Under the pieces are notes generated by a model. That model saw only the letters and a list, made by a program, of their open reading frames with translations, did not search any database and was not told where the DNA came from. From Chrysemys picta bellii (Eukaryota > Chordata > Testudines > Emydidae), in the NCBI RefSeq assembly GCF_011386835.1, contig NC_088800.1, positions 53,101,439 to 53,165,438 on the forward strand: DNA of 64,000 nt, in the 5' to 3' direction. Below, piece by piece: positions 25,801-40,800 of this stretch. Numbering within the stretch: the first letter of the stretch is position 1; every line of letters starts with the position of its first letter. The translations under genes were made by a program, and so were the position numbers.

Positions 25801-28800
25801 ATGCCTACACTTGTCTGCTTAGAGACCTGATGGTGATGCTCTGATTTTTATCCCCAGCTGGAGGGAGAAAATCTTCTGACCTCTTAGGACCTCTTGTCCC
25901 AGGGTTAACTATTATTTATTTCTCAAGCACTGATGGTGAGGTTGGCACTGTAGAATATAGAAAAAGACAGTTCCTGCCCTAAAGAGCTTACAATCTCAAA
26001 GACAGGCACAGGTTTGATTACTGTAACCTCCTCCTTAGGCTTCCCGGACAGTCCTCTCTCTCACTACCATGTGCACAAAGTGCAGTCACTAAGACCACAT
26101 CGTATCATTCCTGTCTTTGAACACCTCCACTGGCTACCCCATCTTCACCGCATCATGTTCACATTTCTTGTCCTCCCCTTCAATATCCCCATAACTCTGC
26201 CCTTCCCTAATAATCTGCCTTTGTCGGTTATTGATTTGCCCCTGTCCTCCCTGCTCTGCCAATGATGCCATCCTTGATACCCAGTTTGTCTGCTTCTTTC
26301 ACTACCATTTCTTCCACACCACACTCTATGCATAGAACATCCTCCCGGAGTGGGTCTGAAAGGCCACTGCCTCTGTGCATTCAGATTCCTCCTCATGATC
26401 CCGTTCTATAGTGATGCCTGAAAGAAATTACACCCAGCTAATAATGGCGAGGTCAAGAGACCATTAAGAGAAAATACAAACCCCAAGCCCTCCATGGAAT
26501 AATCAAAACATGGCCACTCATCACCCTGATCACTTGGCTTGTCTGCTCAATCCCATTCTCCCACACTTCATCCATTTCTCTTTTTAGATTGCAAGCTCTT
26601 TTGTGCTCTACTGGAAGACATAAGCAAAGACAAACACTCTGAGAGAGCCAGAGAAAGGAGGTTGTGTTTGTGCCCTTCCCCCTCTCCAAGAATGCTGCAT
26701 GGAAAGGCACCTTACTGAAGACAGTCAAACACTACGACATGGAGCACTGACCCTTAGTTTGCTCCTCATCTTGGCAAGCCCTGCACTGCCTTGGATGTGT
26801 CTCCATCTAGAGCTGGTCATTGTGGATTGAGTCAGCAAGGGGGTTGCTCACTTAAGGCCTGAGCCAGCACCCATGGAAGTCAATGGGAATCTTGACTTCA
26901 ATGGGCACCTGATTGGGACCTTGTTACCACATGGCTGCACTGGGGTAGTTGGGGCACCTGTGAGTAGATTCAGATCATTCCGCTTTGGATTTTCAAAGGA
27001 CCCTAATGGAGTTAGATGCCTAAATCCCATTGAATTCAATGAGAGTTAGGTATCTAACTCTCCTAGGGTCCTTTGCCAATCCCACCCTTTGAGTGTGACA
27101 GGCTCTATGAGCCCTTCACTGTTGCACAGATTGGCTGCATGCATCACAACCTTTTTCAATGGATTGGCCTGGGTAACTCTTGTTAGCTTTTCTTTTCAAC
27201 ACTACCATAAACACATGCAATTCCTCACCTTAAGAAAATAAAAATACTATGCCACATTCCTACTGTGCTATTAAATTCCTGCAAGGTACAAGGCTATGGA
27301 AAGGCACCCAAGTGAAATCATTAATTCCCATACATTCTTACTACAGTCCCAACCATAATCACCCATGTGCAAAAATTAACTCCTAGAGAGCAGGACCTAC
27401 TTCTGATCTCCTTGGTGTTCTTGAAAGTGAGCAAGTGTGGCCAATGGCTTCCTGTGGCGTGGAGACAATGCCTTGGACTGGTTGGCACACAACTCTTCTA
27501 GCTTTTCCATGAGTCTACTTTGGGATCTAGCAATCAAGGCCTCTATGGATCAACAGAGATGACAGAGAACTATTTACTACAGTCTTGCTGTTGTAAGAAG
27601 AGCCTCCAACTTCCCCTTTTGTGCCTTATCACTTTCTCTACAGAGTGTCACAGACACAGGAGTGGTAAGGAGTGTATTGCTAGGTAGCTGCAGTCAAAAT
27701 CTGGTTCCACTTCAAAACCAGGCCAATAGTTTAATTTTTAAATAAACTTAAAAAAAACCTATGTGTAAGGTTCTAATGGTCTATCCTTCCTTTGCTCCTG
27801 ACTGCCACCACTCAGCTTGTGCCACTACATTCCCTGGAAGCTGGCCTCTGGAGTGCTGATATAGCATGACAGGACAGATAAATAGGACCAGATTCAGCAG
27901 GGAATATAAAGGAACATAAACCAGTTTAATTTACACCTTCTTCTGCCTCCTTGTCAAGCCACTTACACTGACCTACAGTCCCTTAGGTCAGTGTAAAGAA
28001 ATGTAACTTACACCCATTTACCCTTCCACTTGGAATTTGGGCTATGGCACCCAGTAGGAAAGGCAGGATGGACTGTTACAATATTAATTGAAAAAGACTT
28101 AGAGAGGTAAACAGCAGGGAGACAGGACAGGGAGAAGGTAAAATTGGGGAGAGGAGAACTGATGGTATTTACTTGACTCCCTGAAAATATTCCCTGTAAG
28201 GAATAACATACCCACAGTTAGGGACCCACCCTGCTTGTTTCAGAGAGTGGAGCACAGAAACCTAACATGCCATTCTTCAAATATATAAGATTTTACACAA
28301 AATCCTACATTAAAAGAACACTAAGGTTGCAAAGTCAAGCACTCAAACGTTGAAAAATTCCAAAATTATGACTGACTATGCAATTTTAATTCAGCCCCAT
28401 TGTGCATATGCCTTATGAGACAGCCTTTAGTGACATGATCACGTTACTTTTTTTACAGGACCCCTGCCTCATTCAGCAATTGCAGGGAAAGTTCTATTAA
28501 GCACATGAAGTCAGGGGTTACGGCATGCTCAGTCACACTGTGGGGATGGTGCATGCGCAGTATGCAGGAGTGGTGAGGAAATGGAGCATACCTAGCAAAG
28601 TTGGAATCTTCAGAGAATTTAGCGGCCAAACTCTAACAAGTCTCTACTGAGCATATGCAAATTGAAATTTTTCAAAGGCTTAGTCAAATTTGGCTGATGT
28701 TCTCTGGGACAGCAAAAGACATCTCTAACACCAGAGCGACCCTCCCTCCAAATTTCAAGTCCTTGCTCCAAAGCATGGAAGTTCCAGTGCTTCTCAACAA

Positions 28801-31800
28801 AACAACTGCAAGAAATTTTTTTTAAACACAAACAAAACATATTTTCCCTAATCTCGTTCTTGGCAGCAGCTTAACCCTTTTTGATGAAATTTAAGAAAAA
28901 AAAGAAAAAAGAAATTTAGCCTGAGGCAAACACCCAGCATGGGAAATTTCAGCCCAAATGCTTAAAGTCTGACAAAATTATAAATAACTGAAAACAGGGT
29001 CTTTTAAAAGAAAACATCAGGCAACATTAACTACAGTGGCACTACCAGCTCCATCTGTATTAGTAAGTTGCAATAATCAACCCTGAATGTCACAAATACA
29101 TAGATCACCAAGATGGGTCTGAGACTGACAGTATGTGGAGCAATCTTCTGGCCCAGTGGCAGATGGAAGTGTGCTGTTTTTTGTTGCCATGATTGGGTAC
29201 TAATGTAACCTACTAAAACAAACACTTAGGGTATATCTACACTACACACTAAGCCTGAGAACCGGGTCCAGCAATTGTAAACCCAGCTTTACGATGCAGT
29301 GTGGACGCTCAAGCATGGGCTTGGAAACACCTAGTCCCACAAACCTGGGTTTACAATGCAGTTTAGACATACTCAATGATTCTGCATTAGCAATCCCAGG
29401 AGGGCACCTCCACAGCTATTTCCAAGTGATGTAAATAACAACTTCACTGCAGAATCTTCAAACAGAGATTTCAGCCCTGGGTTTCAAAGTGCAGTGGCCT
29501 AGCCCTGCGACTCCTCTCTTTGGATTTAGGTTTAATGATGAAGAACAGAAAGGGAATGATCCTGAGATGCAAGTGGAACTGCAACAGAAGAAACTGAATT
29601 TGTCTGAACTGCTCTCTTCATCTGTGAAGGGCAATGACACAATGAAAACTACAACTCAAAGTCTAATCAATGCACAAACCATTAGGTTGAGAGGTCTGGA
29701 GAGGGTGGAAACAGACAAGTGGGTCCCCCAAATGCTTAACCTTGAGATTTCTGCTGATTCTATTTACAGCAAGAGAGCACTGTATGTATTAAAGCAGGTG
29801 GATGCTAGCACTTACAGAACAATCATGTTTGAGGTCATGAACAATGCAGATAAGGGTCACATCTTAAATTATAGACCTATACAGTTATCCTCTTCCCATA
29901 TTTTTAGTTCAGTTATTCAGGCAAAATGCTTTTTCCTCCTCCTCACCCTGAGAAGGATATCAATTTAACGTAACCAGAGCCTCCATTTTCTTTCCTACTA
30001 AGCTTTAGCTTTGCAATGGCATAAGAAGTACCTTTTCTAAGTTCCTTTTGGAGGAACAATAGTTTATGGTTCATTTGCAGACCTTAGGCCAGATCTACAA
30101 AGGTACTTAGGCATATAAAGAAGCAGATAGGTGCTTTTCTCAATCCCACTAAGCACCTACCTGAGACGGATGCCTAATTCTTATTTGCTTTCAATAGAAG
30201 TTAGGCGCCTAACTCACACAGGTGCCTAACTCACACTTAGGCACTTGTTAGACACCTAGGGAGATTATCTGCATCTTTAAACACCTAAATACCTTTGCAA
30301 ATCTGCCCCCTTGCAAATGGTGCTGGACAGTACAGAAACTTAAGGGCCCACAAGAATGATTCAATCAATCTTTCAAAAAAATAAAAATAAAAAATCAGAC
30401 ACCTTAAAGTTTGGAATGGGGAGGGTTTTGTTTTTTAATTGTTTCTGACACTTTAAAAATTTTTTAAAATGCCCCTAAGCAGCACTGTGTGCCAGGTCAC
30501 AACGCCCAGAGCAGGGAACCATGCCCAGCCCTGCAGGACAGGAGCCGCTGCTAAGCGGGGAGCGTGGGGTGAGCTTGTTTTCCAATCCCTGCCTCCCCCC
30601 ACCTGTAGGCCTGCAACCCACCATTTGGGAAACACTGCTAACAAAATATTCCAGTTAAAATTCCCAGCTAAATGTAAAAACCTCAGGTAACAGAAATATT
30701 ATCAGCAGGAGTGGCACCTACCACCTCCTGGTTAGTGTGGAGGGGATATATTCGCCCTAGACTCTAAAGTTATGGTAACCTGACAGTTATGTGCCGTTGT
30801 TATAATAGGCGCCTTTAGAGAAAGTGTGTCAGAGCAATTGGTGGTGTGAGTTGTCATAGCTCCATGGAAGCTGATGGAGCTATGTTGATTTACACCAGTT
30901 AAGGACCAACTGGGCCAATAGGTTTCTCTTTTAAGATAATTAACAAGCTGGTTCTAGGCTGGCATCAAGAAAACTAACCTTTCACTTGCTACTATTTTTC
31001 ATGTTGCTCCAAAAGGCCATAGCTGTTAGGAGTAAGTATAAATGAGCATACAGAGTAGGGGGACACAGAGGGAGTGTGATTGTGTTCCCCCTAGGAGATA
31101 ATGGACACCCTAGTCCTAAAACAATTGCTACTGTGTTGGGTATGGACTGGGGCCCTCCCCTCCGGAGGGAAAAGGAAAGGTTCCCCAAAGAAGGGGACGG
31201 AGATCCCTAGACAGAGAAGCCCTAGTCAGGAAGAGGAGCAGGGTCCTTGGAGAAGCGAACACTGAAACCCTAGACAACAAAGCCCAGATAGGGTAGAAAG
31301 AGAGGGAGGAGGTGTGTGGGAGATGGCCAGCCCAAGCCCCTTAGTGGGAGAAAAGGGGCAACTGGAGCTCCCCACAATGCAACTCCCAGGAGAGGAGATG
31401 TGGACTCCACTTGGGGTCTTGGGAGAACCCGAGGCCCAGGGTGTCCTGGAGAAGGTCGGGATGGAGCCTGACCCCCTACCAGAAGAAAAGGAGATAAAGG
31501 TGAAGGGACGCCCACAGGGGTGCGACTGATGTGCAGACCTGTGGGTGGTGGCAGAGCTATAGGGGCATCTACCCCCCACAGTGTACTTTCTGCAGGGGGG
31601 AGGAGGAGGAAGGAACCCCACAAAAAGGATGCTGGGGATCACCCAGAAGAAGGGGCGAGACTCCCTGAGCCAAATCCTACCGATAAGGGGCAGAGAGGAT
31701 GAGGAAGGACGAACCTGGCAGTTCATAAGTGGGGGAGGTGTGTGCAGGGTGCTGACTAAGAAACTTTGAGCCAGGCCTCTATCACACCAGCTCCAATCAA

Positions 31801-34800
31801 GAAAGGGGAAATGGAGCTGGCTGAGTAAGCCAGAGTGGCGAATGAGGAACAGCTGCCGGCCACGTTAGCCAGGGGCTACATAAAAGCTAGCAGGAAAGAA
31901 GGAAAGGGAGAAGCCAGGGAGTTGGAGCTCCTCCCTGCTGGCTGCAGGAGTTAGCAGTCCCTGGGGCTATGATACTGAAGTTGTTTGTAACTAGAAGGTG
32001 ATGGGAAAGTAGACTGAAATAAAGAGCATGGGTGATTGCACCAACGCAGAGGTCTCTGGCTGGTTTGTGGGTGCAGCAGGGGCAGAAACTAGAGGGACCC
32101 AGCTACCCTTGTTACATCCGCAAAGAGTTTGGATCCCTTGAACAGTAGGTCTTCAACTGTCGACTGTACTGGTTTTGGGAATCCCGACAGATGGAGCCAG
32201 GAAGCCTTCCTCATAACCACTGGGGTCGCTATTGATCTTGCTGCTGAATCTGCAGAGTCAAGAGCAGCCTGGAGTTGTTCTTCCTCTTCAGCCCCCTGTT
32301 CTGAAGTTTCAAGTAGTCCCTGTGCTGTTGATAAGGGGGACTGGCTGTGTGCTAGCTCTGGGAAGGATGGCAGATCTATGTTGTGGTGGTGGATATGCTG
32401 TCCATTGGCTCCAAAATGGCCATTGGGGTGGGAAAGACACAGGCGGCATCCATGGATGCCCATACCAGGGTTGGTTCTGAAGGTCCGCCAGGCAGATCTT
32501 GCACGGAGGGGCAGGCGTGGTGGGAACAGCCACAGGGGAGGAATGTTGTGGAGAGTGTATGACAGTATCATCTCCATCTTCATCCTTGCTCGAGAATTGT
32601 GGAGCGGAAATAGGTGGAGAGCTGGGTTGACTAGGTACTGTGAGAACTGTTGGTGCCAAGGATGGGAGATTCCGGTATAGAGGAAACGGTGAGGTCTTTT
32701 TGGTGTAGGAATTGTTGCAAAGCGGATGCCATCGGTGTAGTAGGAATCGGTACCAGATGCTGAAACCTGCCAGTCAGTGCCGATGTGTGACTGGAGTGTG
32801 CGATGTCTGTACTTGGCAGTGCCATCAGCTGTGGGGGTGCTGAGTGTTTAGTCATCTCTGGCGGTACCACAGCCTACGGTTTCATTTTCCCCTTGGTGCC
32901 TGTGTCCAAGCTCAGCTGCTTGGCAACTTTCGTTTTCTTGGTACCAATGGTGCCAGAGGGTCCTGTTGTTTCGGCCATTGGAATGGTTGATGCAGTTGGT
33001 CCTGAGAGTTTGCCGCTAGAGGAATGCCTTTTCTTAGCCAACTCCAGAGTCGGGGTACCCCGTTTTTTTTGCCGCCTCCTTGGTGGGTTGATCGGAAGCC
33101 TGGGCCGTGGAAGAAGGGCCCTTGTCAGAGGCTGTAGTCTGATCTCTGGCCAGGGGTGTGTATCTCAGGCTCAGACGCCAGACGGAGAGACTTCTCCATG
33201 AGGAGAAGTTTAAGTTGGAGATCTCTCGCCTTCTTGGTGTGGGCTTTGAGGTTGTGACAGTGAGAGCACTTCGCTGTCTCAGCGAGACACATATATCGCA
33301 GGACACACAGAGATATAGAAAGCCTGCAGGTAAGGCAGCATTTGAACCCTGGGGAGCCAGGCATGCCCCTTAGGGAACGTACTCTCCCCATAAGGGAGGT
33401 ATGAATACTGTGCTACAGTGGTAAAAACAGAAACCTACTGTCCTATGAGGAAATTTTTTTTTCTTTTGAGAAAACAAAAGGACAGGGATAAAATAATAAA
33501 GATAACTAATCTAACTAGAAGAAAACCTAAAAGCTAGGGGAAACTATGCTTCTCAGAAAGCTGAGAGGTGCTGCTAGTTGCTCCAACTCGAGCCAATCGC
33601 AGTAGAGAAGGAACTGAGGGAGGGCTGGTCGCACAGCGCCAGTTAATCACCTGAAGCAGTGCAAGACGGGGACCGTGTATTTGTGACCCAACCGGACACT
33701 GCTACAATAAATCTCTGATTGCAAGCACAGGGGTGCACAAACACCTAAAGTGGAATACCCATAGGGACATCACTCGAAGAACTACTCCAATTTCCAGTGA
33801 CACTAAGTGTTTAAATGGCACTTACCAATTGATTGTATTTAGCTGTATCCCATGGGCCTACTACCCACCTTTACTCCCCAAGCATAGGGCCTGGTACCTT
33901 CTCAGAGTTTAGAAACCTGATCCAATTTGGGCCTGGGTATTAAGTAAGAGGGCCTGTTTTCCATGTCTTCCAGGATGCCATAGCCCCAAGAGGGAATTCC
34001 CATCTCCCTAGGCAGCTAATGTATGGGGAACAGAAGGTGCTAGCTGGGTGCTCATGCTACTCCTTTCCAAAGGCTAAAATCTACCCAGATCTGCTGAAGT
34101 TGCACTGCAGGGGAAGTGGGAAGCTGAAGGATGACACTGCACAGTTGCTCCTAGAGACCTCCATCCTGTAGTTCTGGAGTGGGCAAGAAGGAGCAAGTCA
34201 TAATTGATACACTACTTCTCCTTTAAAAAGCAGCAGGTGCCCCAGGAAATGTGTTGCACACTGTCCAGCTGCCTGAAAGGATATAACCACAACTCCTAGG
34301 CAATATGGCCCCACGTGGGATGGGCAGAAGTTAGCAGAGACATGACCCCAGTCCATAGGCTCAGTGGGACAAATTCAGCCTTGGTGTGTTTCTGTTTCAA
34401 TCAATAGGCTTAGACCAGGGCTGCATCTGGCCCAGTACCTTTGACACCGAATAAGGAAGGAATTGTTCATTCTCAGAACATGGCCGGCTAAGAAGCAATG
34501 GTCTCACAGTAAAGGAAAGTTTAGGTTACAAATAAAAATTCTTAAGTGCAAGAGAAGTTAAGCAGAGGGATAGATGTTCAAGGCACCATCAATGTAGACA
34601 GGCAAGGAGAAGTTAGAGAGAATGACATAGGCGAGAAGAGATGTCAGTTCTGGTGTGCCCTACTCTGAGTGGATTGTTTTTACACAGTTTCAGCTAGTTA
34701 ACATTGGTTTTGTAATGTTACTATGATCCTTTGAAGGAAGAGCAGGCTCCTCTGAGTGAGTTCTACTGTCTTTCTGCTCCTCCAGGTCCTCAAGAATCTT

Positions 34801-37800
34801 GTCTAGATCCCACTTCTCGATATCCTGAAAGAATAAAACCAATGGTGAGGGAAAATTCATCCCCAAGAGGTTATTACAAAGATAAAAATCACAAAGGCCT
34901 ATACTCTATGGGATAAGTTCTCCTGAGTACCTTCACCATGCAGAAGTACCTGAATGCATGAACAGCATATGGACACCTGCCTTCCTGAACTCCACCAGTG
35001 TCATGTTCCTGTCATTCCCCAGAAGAAGACCCTGTACTCCACTGGACACATGGGTTCTTCAGGATGGACCTACAAAACTGGATATGGCTATCTAGAAGAG
35101 GGAAGCTACTGCCTGGTGCCTCCCATTGTCTGCATTCCACTGTGATGACTGAACAGATCTGATGTGACCAAGTGCAGCCTAAGTGCTAAGAGAGCCTAGC
35201 TGGAGAGACTGATGCTCAACATAAGAGTGGAGGAGCTTCCTGCACTATCTGAAGAAGCTGCTGAGTCTGGGATGGATGCAGTAATATGGACTGAATCAGC
35301 ACCTCCTCAGGTCAGAAATACAAGACCCATCCCTCTAATATCCACATGACATCCCCCTCTGCTTACTGTCCCCCAACCTATAACTCGGTTCCAACAGCTA
35401 ATCACATGCTGGAGTCCCTTCCTAACACCTGGTCCCTCCTCCCCTCTCATGTCCATCAGCAACACCAGATCCAGCCCAAGTCTCAGTGAAATGTTAACAC
35501 CATGTTTCCTATTAGATAATGCATCTATCCCACTTCCCACACCCACTTCTGCAGGGGGCTCCTCCTTTCAGGATCACTGACCCCTATAAAAATAGACTAG
35601 GAAAAAATCATGACAGCGGAGAGACAGTCAGGTGGATCAGGCCATCTTTTCTTCCAAGAGAAAGGATACAGAGCCTGATCCTAAGAGGTGCTGAGCACTT
35701 GTAACTTCCATTGATTTCAAAGGGAGCTGTGGATCCTCAGCAACTTTCAGGATGAGGCATGTAGCCCCCTCCCTTGGTTTTCTCCCTGTTTTACGTTACT
35801 TAAAGGCAGATGGGTTCCTGACCTAGAAACATTATTTCTACGTCACAGCCAGCAGCAAGCTGGGTCTCAGAATTGGCTGTCCAATAAGAAAGTGGGATGA
35901 CCTCAAATTATTCATCACCAAATATAATTAGCTATGTGCACTCTTCCCACAGTTCAGGTTGGAGAGGAGCTAGCTACTTGGAGCCAGAGGAGGAAGTTAG
36001 CAAAGCAGCAGGCCAGGCAGGCCACCATCCTCTTCCTCTCCTTTTCAGTGAGAAGAGAGAGTTTTCAACTGCAACCTTAGATCAAATGTGCTGGTCAACC
36101 AATGCACCCAGAAGTTGTAAGTAGAAACCTGCAGCTTGGCAAGCAAACACTGAAGCCCAAAGGTGCTAAACACCTTTGAGGATCTGGGCCGAAATATTTA
36201 CATACCCCTTCTTCAAACCAGGTTTGTGTTTTCCTGGGCTGCTAGACAGTAAGTTGTTTCCCAGCATGCAAACAGCCATCCCGGGTCTGCGCTGGAATTC
36301 ATGGGATATCAGTGGTTCACTGAAGTTCAACATTCACAGCTCTTTACTTTATATACTGAGGAGAAACACCATCTGGTGGCTAAATATCAGGAAATGTCAG
36401 AATTTACCGACTCCTCTCAAAGCCTTCCCTGGGCTTAAAAATGCAAATACCAAAATACCCAACCTGCCCACAATGCTCGCTTTATTATATAACTTGTCAT
36501 TTACAGAGAGCTTTTCATGCAGAAAGCGTCTGTCCTGACTGTGACTTAAGGCACAACATTAATTAAAAATATACCTGCCTAAAGTAAAGACACTAGGCCT
36601 GGATCCTTCATTACGATCTACATGGGTACACCACTGCATCCATCCTATTGATATCAATGTGTGCCACTTGAGCATAATGAATTGCAGGATCCTAGACTAA
36701 ATTGTATTAAAAACGAATATATAAAAGAAGCCAACAGCTGACTACTCCCTAATTATAAAACCAGGTCAGTATTTTGGAGACCCAACTTAGGTAACTATTT
36801 TTGAAAATTTAGTCCTTATACAGTTACTCATTTATGGCATAAGAACATACTAATGCCCATTCTGTGTCAGACCAATGGTCCATCTAGCCCAGTATCCTGT
36901 CTTCCGACAGTGGCCAATGCCAGGTGCTTCAGAGGGAATGAACAGAACAGGCAATCATTGAGTGATCCATCCCCCGTTATCCAGTCCCAGCTTCTGACAA
37001 TCAGAGGCTAGGGACACCCAGAGCATGGGGTTATATACCTTACCATCTTGGCTAATAGCCATTGATAGACCTATCCTTCATGAACTTATCTAATTCTGTT
37101 TTGAATTCTGTTATAGTTTTGGCCTTCACAACATCCCCTGACAACGAATTCCACAGGTTGACTGTGTGTTGTATGATGTACTGTACTTCCTTTGTTTGTT
37201 TTAAACCTGCTGCCTATTAATTTAATTAGGTGACCCCTAGGTCTTGTGTAATGTGAAGGGATAAATTACACTTCCTTATTCACTTTCTCCATATCATTCA
37301 TGATTTTATAGACCACTATCCGACCCTTTTCAGCATCTCTTTTCCAAGCTAAAAAGGCCCAGTCTTTTTAATCTCTCCTCATATGGAAGCTGTTCCTTAC
37401 CCCTATCATTTTTATTGCCCTTCTCTGTACCTTTTCTAATACTAATCGTCTTTTTTTAGATGGGCTGACCAGAACTGCATGCAGTATTCAAGGTGTGGGC
37501 ATACCATGGATTTATATAGTTACATTAGGATATTTTCTGTCATTTTATCTACCCTTTCCTAATGGTTCCTAACATTCTGTTAGCTTTTTTGACAGCCTGC
37601 ACACTGTGTAGATGTTTTCAGAGAACTATCCACAATGACGCCAAGATCTCTTTCTGGAGTGGTAACAACTAATTTAAATCTTATTTTGTATGAGTAACAG
37701 GATCAGGCACTTAACAAGAAAGAACTTGCATACTGATTTTTCTCCTCCACTGAAACATTTTCAAATTTCATTTTTTAGTAAAAACATATCTGTCCAGCCC

Positions 37801-40800
37801 ATAAAAATAATAGCATCAGGACAATGACTATTTAAAAATATTGATGTCATTTTGAAAAGGAAGTTGGCTTTCAGTTACATTGTAACTGCATTGCAATTAC
37901 AACACACATACTAATTAGCTTCATTCTAATATTGCAGGTTGCTGCTAAAAGTCTGGTTAAGGACAAAAGTCTGATGATGGCTACAAACTGAAACTTTTGT
38001 CAGTGATATGAAGCTAGTCATGGCTCAGCAGCTCCTACTGAGCATTCTTGCTCTGGAAAGAGTGAGGAGCATCTCTCAAGAGGGAGTGACAGACAGACAA
38101 TGGAGGTTATTATAATGAGAACTGTGTTAGATCTCAGCACTGATACAGTTTTACCAAAGGATCTCAGTGAAAGCTCTGAATTTACATATTTGCTGTAATT
38201 ATGGTGTAATTGGCTACCAGCTTCTTTTTAAATGATAATGCTAAATAAATATAAACACTGATCTATCATGTACATAATTATATTGTCAGGTCAATTCCCG
38301 CTCATCCTTACTCACATGAGCAAAGACTACTATAGGGTGTCCTATAAGGCCCGGCAGCAAAGGAGCTAAGGGTTTGCAGGATTTGACTGATAATAAAAGA
38401 GATGACTTGTGAAAAAGTCAGTCTATTAGATATGCCTCTTTAAGTGAGTTACTATGGCCCCAAACCAAAGCACAGATTTAATTTTAAGCATGAGTAGTTC
38501 CATTGACTTCAATGGGGCTTCTCATGATTAAAGTGAGGCACGAACTTAACTACCTTTTAGGAGCTGGCGATTAAATAGGGACTTGTTTTCAAAACCAGGT
38601 TGTAAACAGACAGTCACCTCCTGCACACCTCCTTGTGGCCAGGGATAGCTCTGCAACAGGATGGCCCTTCCTCAATTTTCCCCTCCAGGGCCTTCTTCAA
38701 TAACTCACAAATCCTTTTGCCTTTCTCAGGTTCTCATTTATTAAATTAAATACTCAGAAGAGAAGTTCTCAAGTCCATCCGTTTACCCTCTTATCAGGTC
38801 ACCCCCAGGCCTTTCATACCTGTAGTCTCACATTTCTCTGGTGGAGCCTACTTGCTCACAGTCACAGCAGCCTCTGTACTCCACTCAACTTCCCCATCTC
38901 CAAGCTTCCTGCTGCTGTTTACAGAGGAATCAGTTGATCTCTGCTTAGGTGTGCCTCCTTAGTAACTAGGGTCAGCTGATCCCAGGCTTCTACCACTTAA
39001 CACGCAAACCACCCTATTACACATGTGCATAAGCAGGGCTGGCTCCAACGCTTTTGTCACCCCAAGCAGCAGGGGCGGGGGGGAAAAAAAAAAAAAAAGC
39101 CGCGATCGGCACTTCTATTGCCACCGCTTCATTCTTCGGCGACAATTCGGCGGTAGGCCCCTCGGTCCCTCTTGGAGGGAAGGACCTGCCGCCGAAGAGC
39201 GGGATGTGCCGCCCCTTTCCATTGGCTGCCCTGAGCACCTGCTTGCTGCGCTGGTGCCTGGAGCCAGCCCTATGCATTAGTTGTGTATACAAGGGCCTGA
39301 TTCTGCTCTCTTACACCAAGGTAAAATCCACTGAGCCTGACTCTCCTTTCACTTACGCTGGTGCAAATCAAAAGTAACTCTACTGACATCAATGGGTTGT
39401 ACTGGTGTAAAATGGATACTGAACGGAGAATTAGGTCCATTGACTTGAATGGAGCTACTCCTGAGAGCCACTGGTATGGCTAAGATCAGAATTAAGCCCA
39501 AAAATGTTTGGATAAGGTCTAAGCAGGGAATTGCTGGCTCCAGCTAGGCAGCTCAGTGCACAAAAAGGCAAGTTAGTGTATACTGTGCATATGCAGTTAC
39601 GGTTATGTTTTGAGAGTGCGGTTTCGATACTGATTTTTTTAAATTTGTCCTGTAAAGTTTGTGGCGTGTTGGGGAATCTGTACTTTGACCCCACTGAAGG
39701 CTCTGAACAGAAATCCAAAGGTTCTCATGGTAGTTAGCCACCAGGCAATGTATTTTAATTTATGAAATAAAGAACTGTTAATTTTCTATTGTAGCATACA
39801 GGTGGCTGTCTCATGAGTGCAACACTGATCCTGGGGAGCTGGTAGACCAGAAGAGCAGCAGCCAAGATCACGTCTCCCAGTCTGATTTCTCTCGCAGTCA
39901 CCAAACAAGAAGTTTCTGTTCCACTGACATTAAAATTCCTCTCGGACAATCATATTTCATCTGCAATTCCATGACAGCAGCAGGTCACTGACCCCACTAA
40001 TTGAGCTTCAAAAACTGGTACCGCAGTAAAAAAAATGGGGAAGTTCTCAACACTCTTGATGCTACTGTCTGGCCATGACAAACATACCTCTCTTTACAAT
40101 GTCAGAACTTTCTGCAACCAGACAGCTAGAAAGTTCACCACACATTGCATCCACATCAGAGATTCTGTGCTCGGTGTCCTTGGATGTGCCTGTTCTGATC
40201 AATGAGATTAACTTCCAACATGGCTTACTTGGACTGTAAACTCTTTAGGGCAGAACCTGCTTTTTTGTTCTGAGTTTGTACAACATCTAGTACAATGGGG
40301 CCCTGGCCATGACTGGAGGTCCTAGGTGCTACTGCAATATAAATTCATAATGAAATGGTGTGTGCAGAATTGGACATTCATGTCCTCTTATTGTCAATGA
40401 ACATTCCGCATCTAACGTGTTGTCCACCATGCTAGACACCTAAGCAATCACTGCAGAAAACTATCCATTTGCCCCACCTACCTGCAATGAAAAGAGCATC
40501 AGCCCTCGAGGGTGTTCAGCTGAAGTGGCTCCTTGCTCATTTTCTGCTTTAGTGATTCGGTCTAAATTGTCACTGATAGTCTCCAATGGTAATTTTGTTT
40601 TTAGCTCTGAATTGCCTCCATATCCAGACGGTGCCTCTAAGGTCACCTTAGAGAGTATTTTTGTTTCTATCATCTTTCGTCTATCTTCACTGTTGTTTGC
40701 GTCTACAAAATATGGCCCTTTCATAGACACTACTTTATTAGTCCAAAAGCCTTCTGTTTCCCTGTCTTTTTCATTGCCCAGTTCTTTCCCTCTGAGAGTT

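Noticed and set aside
31226..31726. 166- and 117-codon minus-strand frames, Pro/Ser-rich
   Set aside because: Pyrimidine-rich composition produces open frames; no conserved motif, and both overlap without a preferred frame.
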